Source: Dyella amyloliquefaciens
GTDB lineage: Bacteria > Pseudomonadota > Gammaproteobacteria > Xanthomonadales > Rhodanobacteraceae
Direction of reading: 5' to 3'
Length of the DNA: 64,000 bases
Assembly: GCF_004296575.1 (NCBI RefSeq)
Contig: NZ_SAYT01000002.1
Location: 124,001 to 188,000, forward strand
Shown here: positions 53,572 through 63,981 of the stretch, piece by piece
Layout of the letters: every line of letters begins with the position of its first letter
How positions within the stretch are numbered: position 1 is the stretch's first letter
Made by a program: the position numbers and the translations under genes
The notes under the pieces: model-generated
Told to the model about the DNA's origin: nothing
What the model saw: only the letters and a program-made list of their open reading frames with translations
The model's database searches: none

Positions 53572-56500
53572 ATGAATCGGATTTATCGCCTGTGCTGGAA
53601 TCGAGCCCTTCGCCAGTGGGTTGTTGCATCGGAACTGGCGCGCGATCGATCCGCCTCATCCACCGGCACCTCGTGCCGCAGGCACCGGCGGATACTGGAG
53701 CTGTCACTGCTCGCCAGTGCATTGGCCATGGCTGGTGTCGCGCAAGCCGCCAACGGCCCCTCTGGCGGCCAGGTCATTGCGGGTAGCGGCAGCATCCAGC
53801 AGGCCGGCCTCATCACCACCATCCAGCAGAACAGCCCCACCCTGCAGCTGAACTGGCAGAGCTTCAATATCGGTGCCGACGAAACCGTCAACTTCGTGCA
53901 GCCAGGCCGCAGTGCGATTGCGGTCAATCGCGTCTTCAGCAACAACCCAAGCGACATCTTTGGACGTCTGAATGCAAACGGCCAGGTGTGGCTTATCAAT
54001 CCCAACGGCGTCCTGTTCGGACAGAGCGCGCAGGTCAACGTGGGTGGACTCGTCGCATCCACGCTCGATCCGGGTGCCGATAGCCTGACCGGCAACCAGC
54101 ACACCTTCAGCGGCTCCGGTACCGGACGCGTGGTCAACCAGGGTGTGATCCAGGCGGCTTCCGGTGGCTACGTCGCCCTGGTGGGCAACCAGGTATCCAA
54201 CCAGGGTGTGATCAGCGCGCGGCTCGGTTCCGTCGCACTGGCCGGTGGCAGCGCGGTCACCCTCACCTTCGACGATGTGAGGCTCGTGCGCGTGCAGGTC
54301 GACCGCAGCACGCTCAACAACCTTGCCGAGAATCACCAGCTGATCGTTGCCGATGGTGGTCAGGTGGTCATGACGGCCGGCGCCAAGGATTCACTGCTCG
54401 CCAGCGTCGTGAACAACACGGGCAAGGTGCGCGCGCAAACCGTGGAGAACCACAACGGCACCATCACGCTGCTGGGCGGCATGACGGCAGGCCAGGTCAA
54501 CGTGGGCGGCCAACTGGATGCCAGCGCGCCGAACGGAGGCAGTGGCGGCTCCATCGAAACCTCGGCGGCCCACTTCAAGCTGGCGCCCGATGCACAGATT
54601 TCCGCCGCGGCTCCGCATGGTCGCGCGGGCACCTGGCTGGTCGACCCCACCGATCTCACCATCGACAGCGCCGCTGCCACCACCATCTCCACCACGCTCA
54701 ATGGCGGCACCAATGTCGTCGAGCAGACCACGGCAAACGGCGCCTCTGGTGCGGGCGTGCAGAGCCCGGGCAATGGCGACATCACCGTGGCCGCGCCCAT
54801 CAGCTGGAGCAATGCTGCCGCCAGCCTGACGCTTGATGCGTACAACGCCATCAACGTCAACGCAGCGATCAGCGGCGCCGGCGAGATCAACATGTTCGCA
54901 CGCGCGGCCAACCTGACGATCGGGTCGGGCGCCTCCGTGGTGGGTGGCGCGGGCGTCACTCTCGTTACCGCAGGCAATTTCATCAACAACGGCGGGGCCA
55001 GTGCGGTGAGCACAGGCACATCGGCACCGTGGCTGATCTACTCGAGCAATCCCACTCGCAACACGACGGGAGGACTCACTCCGTCGTTCATCCAATACAA
55101 CGCCCCTTACCCCGATGCACCCGCTGGCAGCGGCAACGGCTTCCTTTACAGCCTCGCGCCCACGGTGACGCTTACCAGCCTCACCGGCACGGTGAGCAAA
55201 GTGTACGACGGCACCACGACCGCCATCCTTACCGGCGCCAACCTGCAGACGTCCGGCCTGGTCAATGGTGATCAGGTGACGCGCGCGATCGGCACCTATG
55301 CGACGGCAAACGCGGGCACCGGCCTGGTGGTGAGTTCACCCACTTCGATCGCCAACGTCACCTTTTTCGACGCGACGGGCACCATTCCCGTCTACGGCTA
55401 CAAGGGCACCGGCCAGACCAGCGCCGCGATCGGCACCATCACCAGGGCGCCGCTCACGGCCAGCATCGTCAATGACCCGACCAAGGTTTACGACGGCACC
55501 ACCAGCGCCACGCTCACATCAAGCAACTACAGCTTCAGCGGATTCGTGGCGGGCCAGGGTGCCACGGTCAACCAGGCCAGCTCAGTGAGCTACGCCACAC
55601 CCGATGCCGGCAGCGGCATCGCGATGAGCGCCAGTTTCACGCCGACGAACTTCGTCGCCAACAGCGGCACCAGCCTCTCCAACTACATCCTGCCCACCAC
55701 GGCGACCGGAACGGGCACGATCGACCAGGCGCCCCTGCTCGTCAGCGGACTGACCACGTCGGACAAGGTTTATGACGGCACACGCACGGCATCGCTGAGC
55801 ACCAGCGGCGCCACGCTGTTCGGACTGATCAGCACCGACGCCGGACAGGTCACGCTCGGCACGACGGGCGCCAGCGCGGCGTTCGTGTCACCCAACGCGG
55901 GCACCAACATCCAGGTCATCGCCAGCGGCTTCACGCTCAGTGGCGGCAAGGCGGCCAATTATTTCCTGCAGCCGGCCGGCTACCTGGAGGCGGACATCAC
56001 GCTCAGGCCGCTGACCGTAACCGGCGTCACCGCCAACAACAAGGTGTACGACGGCAACACCTCCGCCACGCTCAACGTGGGCAGCGCCGGCATCAGCGGC
56101 CTGGTGGCCTCGGACGAGGGCAACGTCACGCTATCGACCACCGGCAGCACCGGCACCTTCAGCCAGTCCAATGTGGGCAACAACCTGGCGGTGTCGGTCA
56201 ACGGCTTCACCCTGAGCGGCTCGGCCGCCAGCAATTACAGCGTGAGCAGCCTCGCCGGGATCACTGCGAACATCACGCCCGCGCCGCTGACCATCGACTT
56301 CCAGGGCAGCCCGACCAAGATCTACGACGGCACCACGGCCGTCGCCCTGAACCAGTCCAACTACACGATCTCGGGATTCGTGGCCGGCCAGGGCGCCACC
56401 ATCACGCAGGTTACCGGCGGCTACGCCACGCAGCACGCGGGCACCAACATCCCGGTGACAGCCACGCTGACGGCATCGGACTTCAGTCCGGATGCCGGCA

Positions 56501-59500
56501 CGTCGATGTCGAACTACAGCTTCCCCGCCAGCCTGACCAGCGCGACGGGCATCATCCAGCCGCAACCCATCCAGGTCGACATCGTCAACAACCCGAGCAA
56601 GGTGTACGACGGCAACGATGTCGCCACGCTGGGCCCGGGCAACTACACGGTGACAGGCACCATTCCGGGCGAGCAGATCACTCTCAGCCCGGTACCGACC
56701 ACCGGCACCTACGCCTCGTCCAACGTCGGCTTCTGGAACGTCACCACGTCGCTTTCGACGGGCAACTTCACGGCCGGCCCCAACACGCTGCTGAGCGATT
56801 ACCTGTTACCGACCACCGCGACCGGCATGGGCACGATCTACAAGGCGCCGATCGACGGCAATTTCACGGTGTCCATTACCGGCAACCCGTCGAAGGTCTA
56901 CGACGGCAACACCATCGCCATCATCGCTGCGGGCGATTTCACCCTATCGGGTTTTGCGCCGGGCCAGGGCGCTACCGTCAACCAGACCGTCACCGGCGAC
57001 TACGCCAGCAAGAACGCGGGCTCGCAGCCGGTGCACGCGACGATGCTGGAATCGTATTTCACGCCTGATCCCGGGACGGACCTCAACAACTACAGCTTCC
57101 CGGTGGATGCCTACGGCACCGGCACCATTATCCCCGCGCCGCTCACCGCCACCATCATCAACAACCCCACCAAGATCTATAACGGCACCGCCGACGCCTG
57201 CGTGACCTGTTATCAATTCCAGATCGACGGCTTCGTGACTGGCGAGGGCGCCACCATCACGCCGACGACCCGATTCAGCTACTCCAGCGCCAATGCCGGC
57301 CACTGGACCGTCAGCGGCTCGCTCGTACCGAGCAACTTCACCGCCGACAGCGGAACGCTGCTGACCAACTACGACCTGCCGACATCCGCCGCCGGCCCGG
57401 GCAGCATCCTCCAGGCGCCGCTGTACATCATCAACGCGTACGCCAACAACAAGATCTATGACACGACCACGGCAGCGACGCTCAACGTGGCCAGCGCGGC
57501 GCTTTCCGGTCTGGTGGCGGGCGACGAGGGCAACGTCACCCTCAACACCAGCACCACGGGCACCTTCGCGCAGTCGAACGTGGGCAACGGCATCGCCGTA
57601 AGCGCCAGCGGCTTCAGCATCTCGGGGAGTGCCTCAGCCAATTACCTGCTGCAGCCAATCAGCGGGCTGGCCGCGAATATCACCCCTGCCCCGCTCACCA
57701 TCATCGGCGCCGATGCGAACGACAAGGTCTACGACGGCACCACCACGGCCACCATCAATACCAGCGGGGCATCCCTGTCCGGCGTGCTCGGCAACGATGA
57801 CGTGACGCTCAACGTCGCGGGCGGCACCGGCAATTTCATCACCGCCAACGTAGGCAACAGCCTGCTCGTCAACAGCAGCGGCTTCACCATCGGCGGCGCG
57901 CAGGCCGGCAACTATTCGGTATCGCAGCCGTACGGGTTGACGGCCAACATCACACCCAGGCCGCTGACGGTGAGCATCACCGGCAATCCGATCAAGGCGT
58001 ACGACGGCACCACCTCGGTTTCGCTCGCACCCAGCGACTACACCATCAGCGGTCTCGTCAGCGGCCAGAGCGCCACCATCAACGGCTCGACCAGCAGTGC
58101 CTATCTGTCGCCCAATGTCGGCACCAACATCGGCTTGACGGCCACGCTGGAACCGTCGAACTTCACCTCGCCGCTCGGCACCAATCTGTCCAACTACCTG
58201 CTGCCCACGACGGCCACCGGGCCGCTGGGAGAGATCACGGCCGCCATCATCACGCTCACCGGCACTCGCGTGTATGACGCCACCACCCATGCCGACGCCA
58301 GCGTGTTTTCCGTCAACGACCTCGTCAACGGCGTCAATGGCCAGACGCTCGGCCTGTCCGGCGTCGGCACGCTGTCGAGCAAGAACGTCGGCGTGCAGGT
58401 GCCGCTCAGCAGCCTGGGCACGCTGGCGTTGAGCGACGGCACGGGCCTGGCCAGCAACTACCAGCTGGACGTGGCTGCCAACGACTGGGTCACCATCACC
58501 AAGGCCGACCTGACCGTGTTGAACACGGTGGCCCACAGCAAGGTGTACGACGGCAACCGCGACGCCGCCCTGACCGGTGCGACGCTCAATGGCGTGCTGC
58601 TCAACGACGTCGTCACGCTGGGTAACGACACCGTCGGTACGTTCGACACCAAGAACGTGGGCACCAACAAGCCTGTCGCCACCAGCATGACGATCTCCGG
58701 CACCGATGCGGGCAACTACAACCTGATCCAACCTACCGGCCTGGTGGCTGACATTACGAAACTGGGCGTCACGGTAAGCGTCACCGGCATCGACAAGATG
58801 TACGACGGCACGAATGCGGCGCAGGTCAACTACCTGTCCATTCCGGACCTGATCGCCGGCGACAACGTGAGCTACACCGCCGGTTCGTCCACCTTCTCCC
58901 AGTCGGACGTAGGCACCAATCTCCCGGTGACGGTAACCGGCATTGCGTTGACCGGTGCGGATGCAGGCAATTACACCCTGCTCAACGACAGCGCCACCAC
59001 CACGGCCAACATTCTTGCGCGCATCCTCAACCTGACGGCCAGCCGCATCTACGACACCACCAACATCGCCAACGCCGCGCTGTTCGGCAGCAGCGGCGTA
59101 CTCAACGGCGTGACCGTCAACGGCGTCACCGAAACGCTCACGCTGTCGGGCAGCGGCACCGTGGCCGACAAGAACATTGGCAACCAGAAAGCCATGAACG
59201 TGAGTGGCTTCACCCTCACCGGCACCGGCGGTGGTGCCAAGGCCACCAACTACACGCTGGTCGGCGGCACCGACTGGCTGACGATCACCCCGGCGGACCT
59301 GTACGTGCTCAACACGGTGGCAGCCAGCAAGGTGTACGACGGCAACACCAATGCCGCACTGAGCGGCGCGACCCTGAGCGGTGTGCTCAGTGGCGACACG
59401 GTAACGCTCGGCGACGACACGTTGGGCCAGTTCGACAACAAGAACGTCGGCAACAACAAGCCGGTAACCACCAGCATGTCGATCGGCGGCACCGACGCCG

Positions 59501-62500
59501 GCAACTACACGCTTCACCAGCCGACGGACTTGACTGCCAACATCACGCCACTGATCGTCACGGCCACGGTGACCGCCACCGGCAACAACAAGGTGTACGA
59601 CGGCACCACGAACGCCACCGTCAACCTGAGCAGCAGTGATGTGCTGTCGGGCGATACGGTCGTCTTCAGCTACGGCTCGGCCACGTTCGTGACGAAGAAC
59701 GTGGGCAACGGCATCCTGATCAATGTCGCCGACATCACGGAAAGCGGCGCCGACGCGGGCAACTACGTCTTCCAGAACAACACGGCCACTGCCACCGCCA
59801 ACATCACCCCCTACATACTCAAGCTGACCGGAACGCGCGTTTACGACGCCGGACCTGACGCCAACGCCAACCTGTTTGGCAACAGCGGCGTACTCAACGG
59901 CGTGACCGTCGATGGCACCACCGAAACGCTCGCTCTTTCGGGCAGTGGCGTCCTGGTCTCCAAGAACGTCGGCACGGAAGCCTTCTCCAGCCTGGGCACG
60001 CTTACCCTGGCGGACGGCAGCGGCGGTGGCCTGGCCACCAACTACCAGCTCGATGCGCCGGCGAACAATGCCGTCACCATTAAGCCTTATAACCTGACCG
60101 TCACCGGCACCACCTCGGTGCCCAAGGTCTATGACGCCACGACCAACGCCACGCTGCAGGGCTCCGCCCTGGTGGGCGTGTTCTCCGGCGACACGGTCAC
60201 CCTGGGCAACGACACCAGCGGAACCTTCGACAACAAGAACGTCGGCACCGGCAAGACAGTCACCCCCGGCACCATGACCATCAGCGGCGCGGACGCGGCC
60301 AACTACACGCTAAGCCAGCCCTCCGCGCTCACCGACGGCATCATTACGCCCCTGGCGATTACGGTTGACGCCACGGCACAGAACAAGGTGTACGACACGA
60401 CCACCACCGCGACGGCGAACGTCAGCTCGACCGGCGTGTTGACCGGCGACCAGCTCACCCTCAGCTACGGCACGGCCAATTTCGCCACGCCGAATGTCGG
60501 CAACGGCATCCAGGTCACAGTCAACGGCATCAGCGGCGCCGGCGCCGACCTTGGCAACTACACGTTCAACACCACGGCGACCACGGCCGCCAATATCACG
60601 CCGTACATTCTCAGCCTCAACGGCGCTCGCACATACGACGCCACCGTCAATGCGGATGCCTCGGTGTTCGGCTCCATCACCGGCCTCGACGGCCAGACCC
60701 TGAGCCTGTCCGGCTCGGGCACGCTGGTGTCCAAGAATGTCGGCAAGCAGGCACTGGCCAGCCTGGGCACGCTTGCGCTGGGCAACGGCACGGGCCTGGC
60801 CGCCAACTACCAGCTGGCTGTGCCGGCCAACGACTTCGTCACCATCAACCCACTGGCCATCACGGTGCAAGCCACCGGCCAGGACAAGGTCTACGACGGC
60901 AACAGCAACGCCACCGTCACGCTGGGAAGCAGTGGTGTGCTCGGCGGCGACGTCGTCAACTTCGCCTACGGCTCCGCCCTGTTCAACAACCCGAATGTCG
61001 GCAACAACAAGCCGGTCAACGTGAGCGGCATCAACGCGACAGGCACCGACGCCGGCAACTACACCTTCAACACCACCGCTGTCACGAGCGCCAACATCAC
61101 GCCGTATCTTCTGATGTTGCAGGGGACCCGTGTCTACGACGGCACGGCCAACGCGGCGGCCAGCCTGTTCGGCAACAACGGCGTACTCACCGGCGTCAAC
61201 GGCGAGACGATCACGCTGTCGGGCACCGGCACGCTGGCGAGCAAGAACGTCAGCAACGCGCAGCCGTTCGCCACCAACGGACTCGCGGGCTACACACTGA
61301 CAGGCAACAACGGCGCATTGGCCAGCAACTACACGCTGGGCACGGGCGTCGGCGACTGGGTGGCGATTACCCGCAAGGCACTCACGGTCACGGCCGTCGG
61401 CCAGGACAAGGTCTACGACGGCACCACCGCCGCGCAGCTCAGCAGCTTTACCGTCAACGGCCTGGTCGCGGGTGACAGCGCATCGCTGGTCTACACCAAT
61501 GCCGCCTTCACCCAGGCCAACGCGGGCAACAACATTCCGATTACCGTCAGCGGCATTGGCGGAAGCGGCAGCGATATCAACAACTACACCTTCCCCAGCT
61601 CGGTCACCACCAGCGCCAACATCACTGCGTACATCCTCAGCCTGACCGGTGCACGTGTATACAACGGCACGCCCTATGCCGCCGCAAACCTGTTCGGCAA
61701 CAACGGCGTGCTCACTGGCGTCAATGGCGAAACACTAACGCTTGGCGGTAGCGGCACCCTGATGGACAAGAACGTCGGCGTGCAGAAACCGTTTGCAGCC
61801 GGGGGCCTGGCGGGCTTTACGCTGACCGGCAACAACGGCGCGCTGGCAAGCAACTACACGCTCGACGGCGGCATCGACTGGGTGACCATCACGCCACTGG
61901 CCATCACCCTTTCCGTCACCGCACAGGACAAGGTGTACGACGGCACCACGGCGGCCCAGGCCGCCCTGCTGACACCCAGCGGGCTGATTGCCGGCGACAC
62001 GGTGGACTTCAACTTCACCGCCGCCAACTTCGCCAGCAAGGACGTGGGCAACAACAAGCTGGTCACCGTCACCGGCATCAGCGACAGCGGCGCCGACGCG
62101 GCGAACTACAGCTTCAACAATATCGCCACCACCACCGCCAACATCACGCCGTTCATCCTGGATCTCACGGGCCGACGCATCTACGACGGCACGGCGACCG
62201 CCAATGCCAGTCTGTTCGGCAACCAGGGCGTACTTACCGGCGCCGACGGCGAAACCCTGACCCTCAGCGGCAGCGGCACCCTGGTCGACAAGAATGTGGG
62301 TCAGCAGAAGTCGTTTGCGCCGCTGGGCCTCAATGGCTTCAGCCTCACCGGAAACAACGGCGCACTGGCCAGCAACTACACGTTCGCAGGTGGCACTGAC
62401 TGGGTCACCATCACGCCCAAGCCTATCCTGGTGACCGCGAGTGTTGCGGACAAGACCTACGACGGGACCACCGCGGCAACGCTGCTTGGCCTGAGCAACG

Positions 62501-63981
62501 GCGGCATCATTGCCGGCGACGACGTCACCATCAGCTATACGTCCGCCGAGTTCGTCTCTCCCAATGCCGGCGACCGCGTCCCGATCATCGTCGATGGCAT
62601 CAGCCTCACCGGCACGGACGCAGGCAACTATATCTACCCGTCCATCGTGCCAACGGCCGCGGACATCTTCCCGTTCGTGCTCAACCTGACCGGCACGCGC
62701 ACCTACGATGGCAGCAACATTGCCGCCGCATCGCTGTTTGGCACCCAGGGCGTATTGGCGGGCGTCCATGGCGAAACGCTGACCCTTGGCGGCAGCGGCA
62801 CGCTGTCCGACAAGAACGTGGGCTTCCGCAAGTCCTTTGCCTCGAATGGCCTGGCCGGCTTCACGCTCACTGGCAACGGCAGCACCCTGGCCAGCAACTA
62901 CACGCTGACAGGCGGCACGGACTGGGTGACCATTACCCGCCTGCCCATCAACGTTGGCGCCAGCGCGAGTGACAAGACCTACGACGGCAACACGACCGCC
63001 ACGGTAAGCCTCGGCAGCAACGGCGTGCTTGCCGGCGACAACGTGAGTTTCAGCGACAGCTCGGCCAACTTCGATAGCAAGGATGCGGGCACCGGCAAGC
63101 AAGTGACGGTGGATGGCATCAGCGCCAGCGGCGCCGATGCAGGCAACTACACGTTCAACAACACCGCCGTCACCCAGGCCAACATCAACCCGGTCATCCT
63201 CAACCTCACCGGCACCCGCGTCTACGATGCCACGACGCTTGCGTCCGCGAGCCTGTTCGGCAACAGCGGCGTGCTGACCGGCGTCAACGGCGAAACGCTC
63301 ACGCTCGGCGGTAGCGGCGTCCTCACCGACAAGAACGTGGGCAACCAAAAGGCGTTCGCGCCCAATGGTCTTGCCGGCTTCACGCTCACCGGCAATGGCA
63401 ACGCCCTTGCGAGTAACTACACGCTGGCCGGCGGATTCGATTGGGTCACGGTGACGCCCGCCACGCTGACCGTCACCGGCACGCAGACCACCGACCGTCC
63501 TTATGACGGCACCACCCTCGACAGCCTTTCCGGTGCGACGCTCGCCGGCATCCTGGGCAGCGACGATGTCGTGCTCGGCAATGACGCGACCGGCCTGTTC
63601 AACGACCCGAATGTCGGCAACGACAAACCCGTGAACACCAGCATGACGATCAGCGGTGCCGACGCGGGCAACTACGTGCTGGTGCAGCCGACCGGCCTGA
63701 CGGCAGACATCACCCAGCCGATCGGACCACCGACGCCTCCGCTTCCCAATCCGTTCCCGTTCGGCTTCCTGGCGGCCCTGCAATCGCCGATGGCCCACAA
63801 CGAGATCGACACGCCTTACGGCACCGCGCGGGACAACGCGACCGGCGCGTACACCGGAAACCAGAAGCTGGAGGCCGATCACCCGCTGGAGCGGAACCGT
63901 ATCCGTTCGGACTTCCATCCGGGCCTGCCTTTGCAGGTGGTTGACGGCGGCGTGCGCCTGCCATCGAACAAGTCGCCATGA
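53572..63981 (+). CDS. Two-partner-secretion exoprotein (TpsA; filamentous-hemagglutinin N-domain) with 32 YDG-type repeats
   Basis: 3469 residues; GAGGTG precedes ATG 53572. It opens with an extended type-V signal (MNRIYRLCWNRALRQWVVAS, cleavage near GVAQA). The TPS/hemagglutinin domain follows: SGGQVIAGSGSIQQAG, QSFNIGADETVNFVQPG and INPNGVLFGQSAQVNVGGLVAST, where NPNG is the conserved TpsA motif. From about residue 540 come 32 repeats, each with (K/R)-x-YDG or a close variant, in two kinds: K-type (SKVYDGTT) and R-type (TRVYDATT, followed by GETLTLSGSGTL). A Pro-rich segment (PIGPPTPPLPNPFPFG) and a short polar tail end the protein. A CxxC occurs once, in repeat 8. It is exported by a TpsB barrel and acts as adhesin or biofilm matrix protein, by family. 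Confidence 0.95.
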   Translation: MNRIYRLCWNRALRQWVVASELARDRSASSTGTSCRRHRRILELSLLASALAMAGVAQAANGPSGGQVIAGSGSIQQAGLITTIQQNSPTLQLNWQSFNIGADETVNFVQPGRSAIAVNRVFSNNPSDIFGRLNANGQVWLINPNGVLFGQSAQVNVGGLVASTLDPGADSLTGNQHTFSGSGTGRVVNQGVIQAASGGYVALVGNQVSNQGVISARLGSVALAGGSAVTLTFDDVRLVRVQVDRSTLNNLAENHQLIVADGGQVVMTAGAKDSLLASVVNNTGKVRAQTVENHNGTITLLGGMTAGQVNVGGQLDASAPNGGSGGSIETSAAHFKLAPDAQISAAAPHGRAGTWLVDPTDLTIDSAAATTISTTLNGGTNVVEQTTANGASGAGVQSPGNGDITVAAPISWSNAAASLTLDAYNAINVNAAISGAGEINMFARAANLTIGSGASVVGGAGVTLVTAGNFINNGGASAVSTGTSAPWLIYSSNPTRNTTGGLTPSFIQYNAPYPDAPAGSGNGFLYSLAPTVTLTSLTGTVSKVYDGTTTAILTGANLQTSGLVNGDQVTRAIGTYATANAGTGLVVSSPTSIANVTFFDATGTIPVYGYKGTGQTSAAIGTITRAPLTASIVNDPTKVYDGTTSATLTSSNYSFSGFVAGQGATVNQASSVSYATPDAGSGIAMSASFTPTNFVANSGTSLSNYILPTTATGTGTIDQAPLLVSGLTTSDKVYDGTRTASLSTSGATLFGLISTDAGQVTLGTTGASAAFVSPNAGTNIQVIASGFTLSGGKAANYFLQPAGYLEADITLRPLTVTGVTANNKVYDGNTSATLNVGSAGISGLVASDEGNVTLSTTGSTGTFSQSNVGNNLAVSVNGFTLSGSAASNYSVSSLAGITANITPAPLTIDFQGSPTKIYDGTTAVALNQSNYTISGFVAGQGATITQVTGGYATQHAGTNIPVTATLTASDFSPDAGTSMSNYSFPASLTSATGIIQPQPIQVDIVNNPSKVYDGNDVATLGPGNYTVTGTIPGEQITLSPVPTTGTYASSNVGFWNVTTSLSTGNFTAGPNTLLSDYLLPTTATGMGTIYKAPIDGNFTVSITGNPSKVYDGNTIAIIAAGDFTLSGFAPGQGATVNQTVTGDYASKNAGSQPVHATMLESYFTPDPGTDLNNYSFPVDAYGTGTIIPAPLTATIINNPTKIYNGTADACVTCYQFQIDGFVTGEGATITPTTRFSYSSANAGHWTVSGSLVPSNFTADSGTLLTNYDLPTSAAGPGSILQAPLYIINAYANNKIYDTTTAATLNVASAALSGLVAGDEGNVTLNTSTTGTFAQSNVGNGIAVSASGFSISGSASANYLLQPISGLAANITPAPLTIIGADANDKVYDGTTTATINTSGASLSGVLGNDDVTLNVAGGTGNFITANVGNSLLVNSSGFTIGGAQAGNYSVSQPYGLTANITPRPLTVSITGNPIKAYDGTTSVSLAPSDYTISGLVSGQSATINGSTSSAYLSPNVGTNIGLTATLEPSNFTSPLGTNLSNYLLPTTATGPLGEITAAIITLTGTRVYDATTHADASVFSVNDLVNGVNGQTLGLSGVGTLSSKNVGVQVPLSSLGTLALSDGTGLASNYQLDVAANDWVTITKADLTVLNTVAHSKVYDGNRDAALTGATLNGVLLNDVVTLGNDTVGTFDTKNVGTNKPVATSMTISGTDAGNYNLIQPTGLVADITKLGVTVSVTGIDKMYDGTNAAQVNYLSIPDLIAGDNVSYTAGSSTFSQSDVGTNLPVTVTGIALTGADAGNYTLLNDSATTTANILARILNLTASRIYDTTNIANAALFGSSGVLNGVTVNGVTETLTLSGSGTVADKNIGNQKAMNVSGFTLTGTGGGAKATNYTLVGGTDWLTITPADLYVLNTVAASKVYDGNTNAALSGATLSGVLSGDTVTLGDDTLGQFDNKNVGNNKPVTTSMSIGGTDAGNYTLHQPTDLTANITPLIVTATVTATGNNKVYDGTTNATVNLSSSDVLSGDTVVFSYGSATFVTKNVGNGILINVADITESGADAGNYVFQNNTATATANITPYILKLTGTRVYDAGPDANANLFGNSGVLNGVTVDGTTETLALSGSGVLVSKNVGTEAFSSLGTLTLADGSGGGLATNYQLDAPANNAVTIKPYNLTVTGTTSVPKVYDATTNATLQGSALVGVFSGDTVTLGNDTSGTFDNKNVGTGKTVTPGTMTISGADAANYTLSQPSALTDGIITPLAITVDATAQNKVYDTTTTATANVSSTGVLTGDQLTLSYGTANFATPNVGNGIQVTVNGISGAGADLGNYTFNTTATTAANITPYILSLNGARTYDATVNADASVFGSITGLDGQTLSLSGSGTLVSKNVGKQALASLGTLALGNGTGLAANYQLAVPANDFVTINPLAITVQATGQDKVYDGNSNATVTLGSSGVLGGDVVNFAYGSALFNNPNVGNNKPVNVSGINATGTDAGNYTFNTTAVTSANITPYLLMLQGTRVYDGTANAAASLFGNNGVLTGVNGETITLSGTGTLASKNVSNAQPFATNGLAGYTLTGNNGALASNYTLGTGVGDWVAITRKALTVTAVGQDKVYDGTTAAQLSSFTVNGLVAGDSASLVYTNAAFTQANAGNNIPITVSGIGGSGSDINNYTFPSSVTTSANITAYILSLTGARVYNGTPYAAANLFGNNGVLTGVNGETLTLGGSGTLMDKNVGVQKPFAAGGLAGFTLTGNNGALASNYTLDGGIDWVTITPLAITLSVTAQDKVYDGTTAAQAALLTPSGLIAGDTVDFNFTAANFASKDVGNNKLVTVTGISDSGADAANYSFNNIATTTANITPFILDLTGRRIYDGTATANASLFGNQGVLTGADGETLTLSGSGTLVDKNVGQQKSFAPLGLNGFSLTGNNGALASNYTFAGGTDWVTITPKPILVTASVADKTYDGTTAATLLGLSNGGIIAGDDVTISYTSAEFVSPNAGDRVPIIVDGISLTGTDAGNYIYPSIVPTAADIFPFVLNLTGTRTYDGSNIAAASLFGTQGVLAGVHGETLTLGGSGTLSDKNVGFRKSFASNGLAGFTLTGNGSTLASNYTLTGGTDWVTITRLPINVGASASDKTYDGNTTATVSLGSNGVLAGDNVSFSDSSANFDSKDAGTGKQVTVDGISASGADAGNYTFNNTAVTQANINPVILNLTGTRVYDATTLASASLFGNSGVLTGVNGETLTLGGSGVLTDKNVGNQKAFAPNGLAGFTLTGNGNALASNYTLAGGFDWVTVTPATLTVTGTQTTDRPYDGTTLDSLSGATLAGILGSDDVVLGNDATGLFNDPNVGNDKPVNTSMTISGADAGNYVLVQPTGLTADITQPIGPPTPPLPNPFPFGFLAALQSPMAHNEIDTPYGTARDNATGAYTGNQKLEADHPLERNRIRSDFHPGLPLQVVDGGVRLPSNKSP
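55190..63711 (+). repeat. Array of 32 YDG/MBG-type repeats inside the TpsA gene
   Basis: Each unit is about 80-95 codons. Units 1-11 are of K-type in irregular subtypes (some with SGFVAGQGATV). Units 12-20 follow R, Ka, Kb three times; units 21-30 follow R, Kb five times; units 31-32 are R, Ka. Ka resembles SKVYDGNTNAALSGATL, Kb resembles DKVYDGTTAAQ. The order shows multi-repeat units were duplicated together. Such DNA should recombine readily, so copy number may vary between strains. Confidence 0.85.

Noticed and set aside
57634-59517. Long open frame (627 codons) on the minus strand opposite the TpsA gene
   Set aside because: It is a by-product of GC-rich repeats read in antisense; its product has low-complexity Val/Ala/Gly/Arg composition, no start signal and no domain.
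55190-63711. CRISPR or tandem non-coding repeat array
   Set aside because: The repetition is protein-coding, with units of about 250 bp in a single open frame and diverged DNA.
61735-63918. 727-codon minus-strand frame opposite the TpsA repeats
   Set aside because: Same artefact; the translated text is itself repetitive as the mirror of the YDG units.
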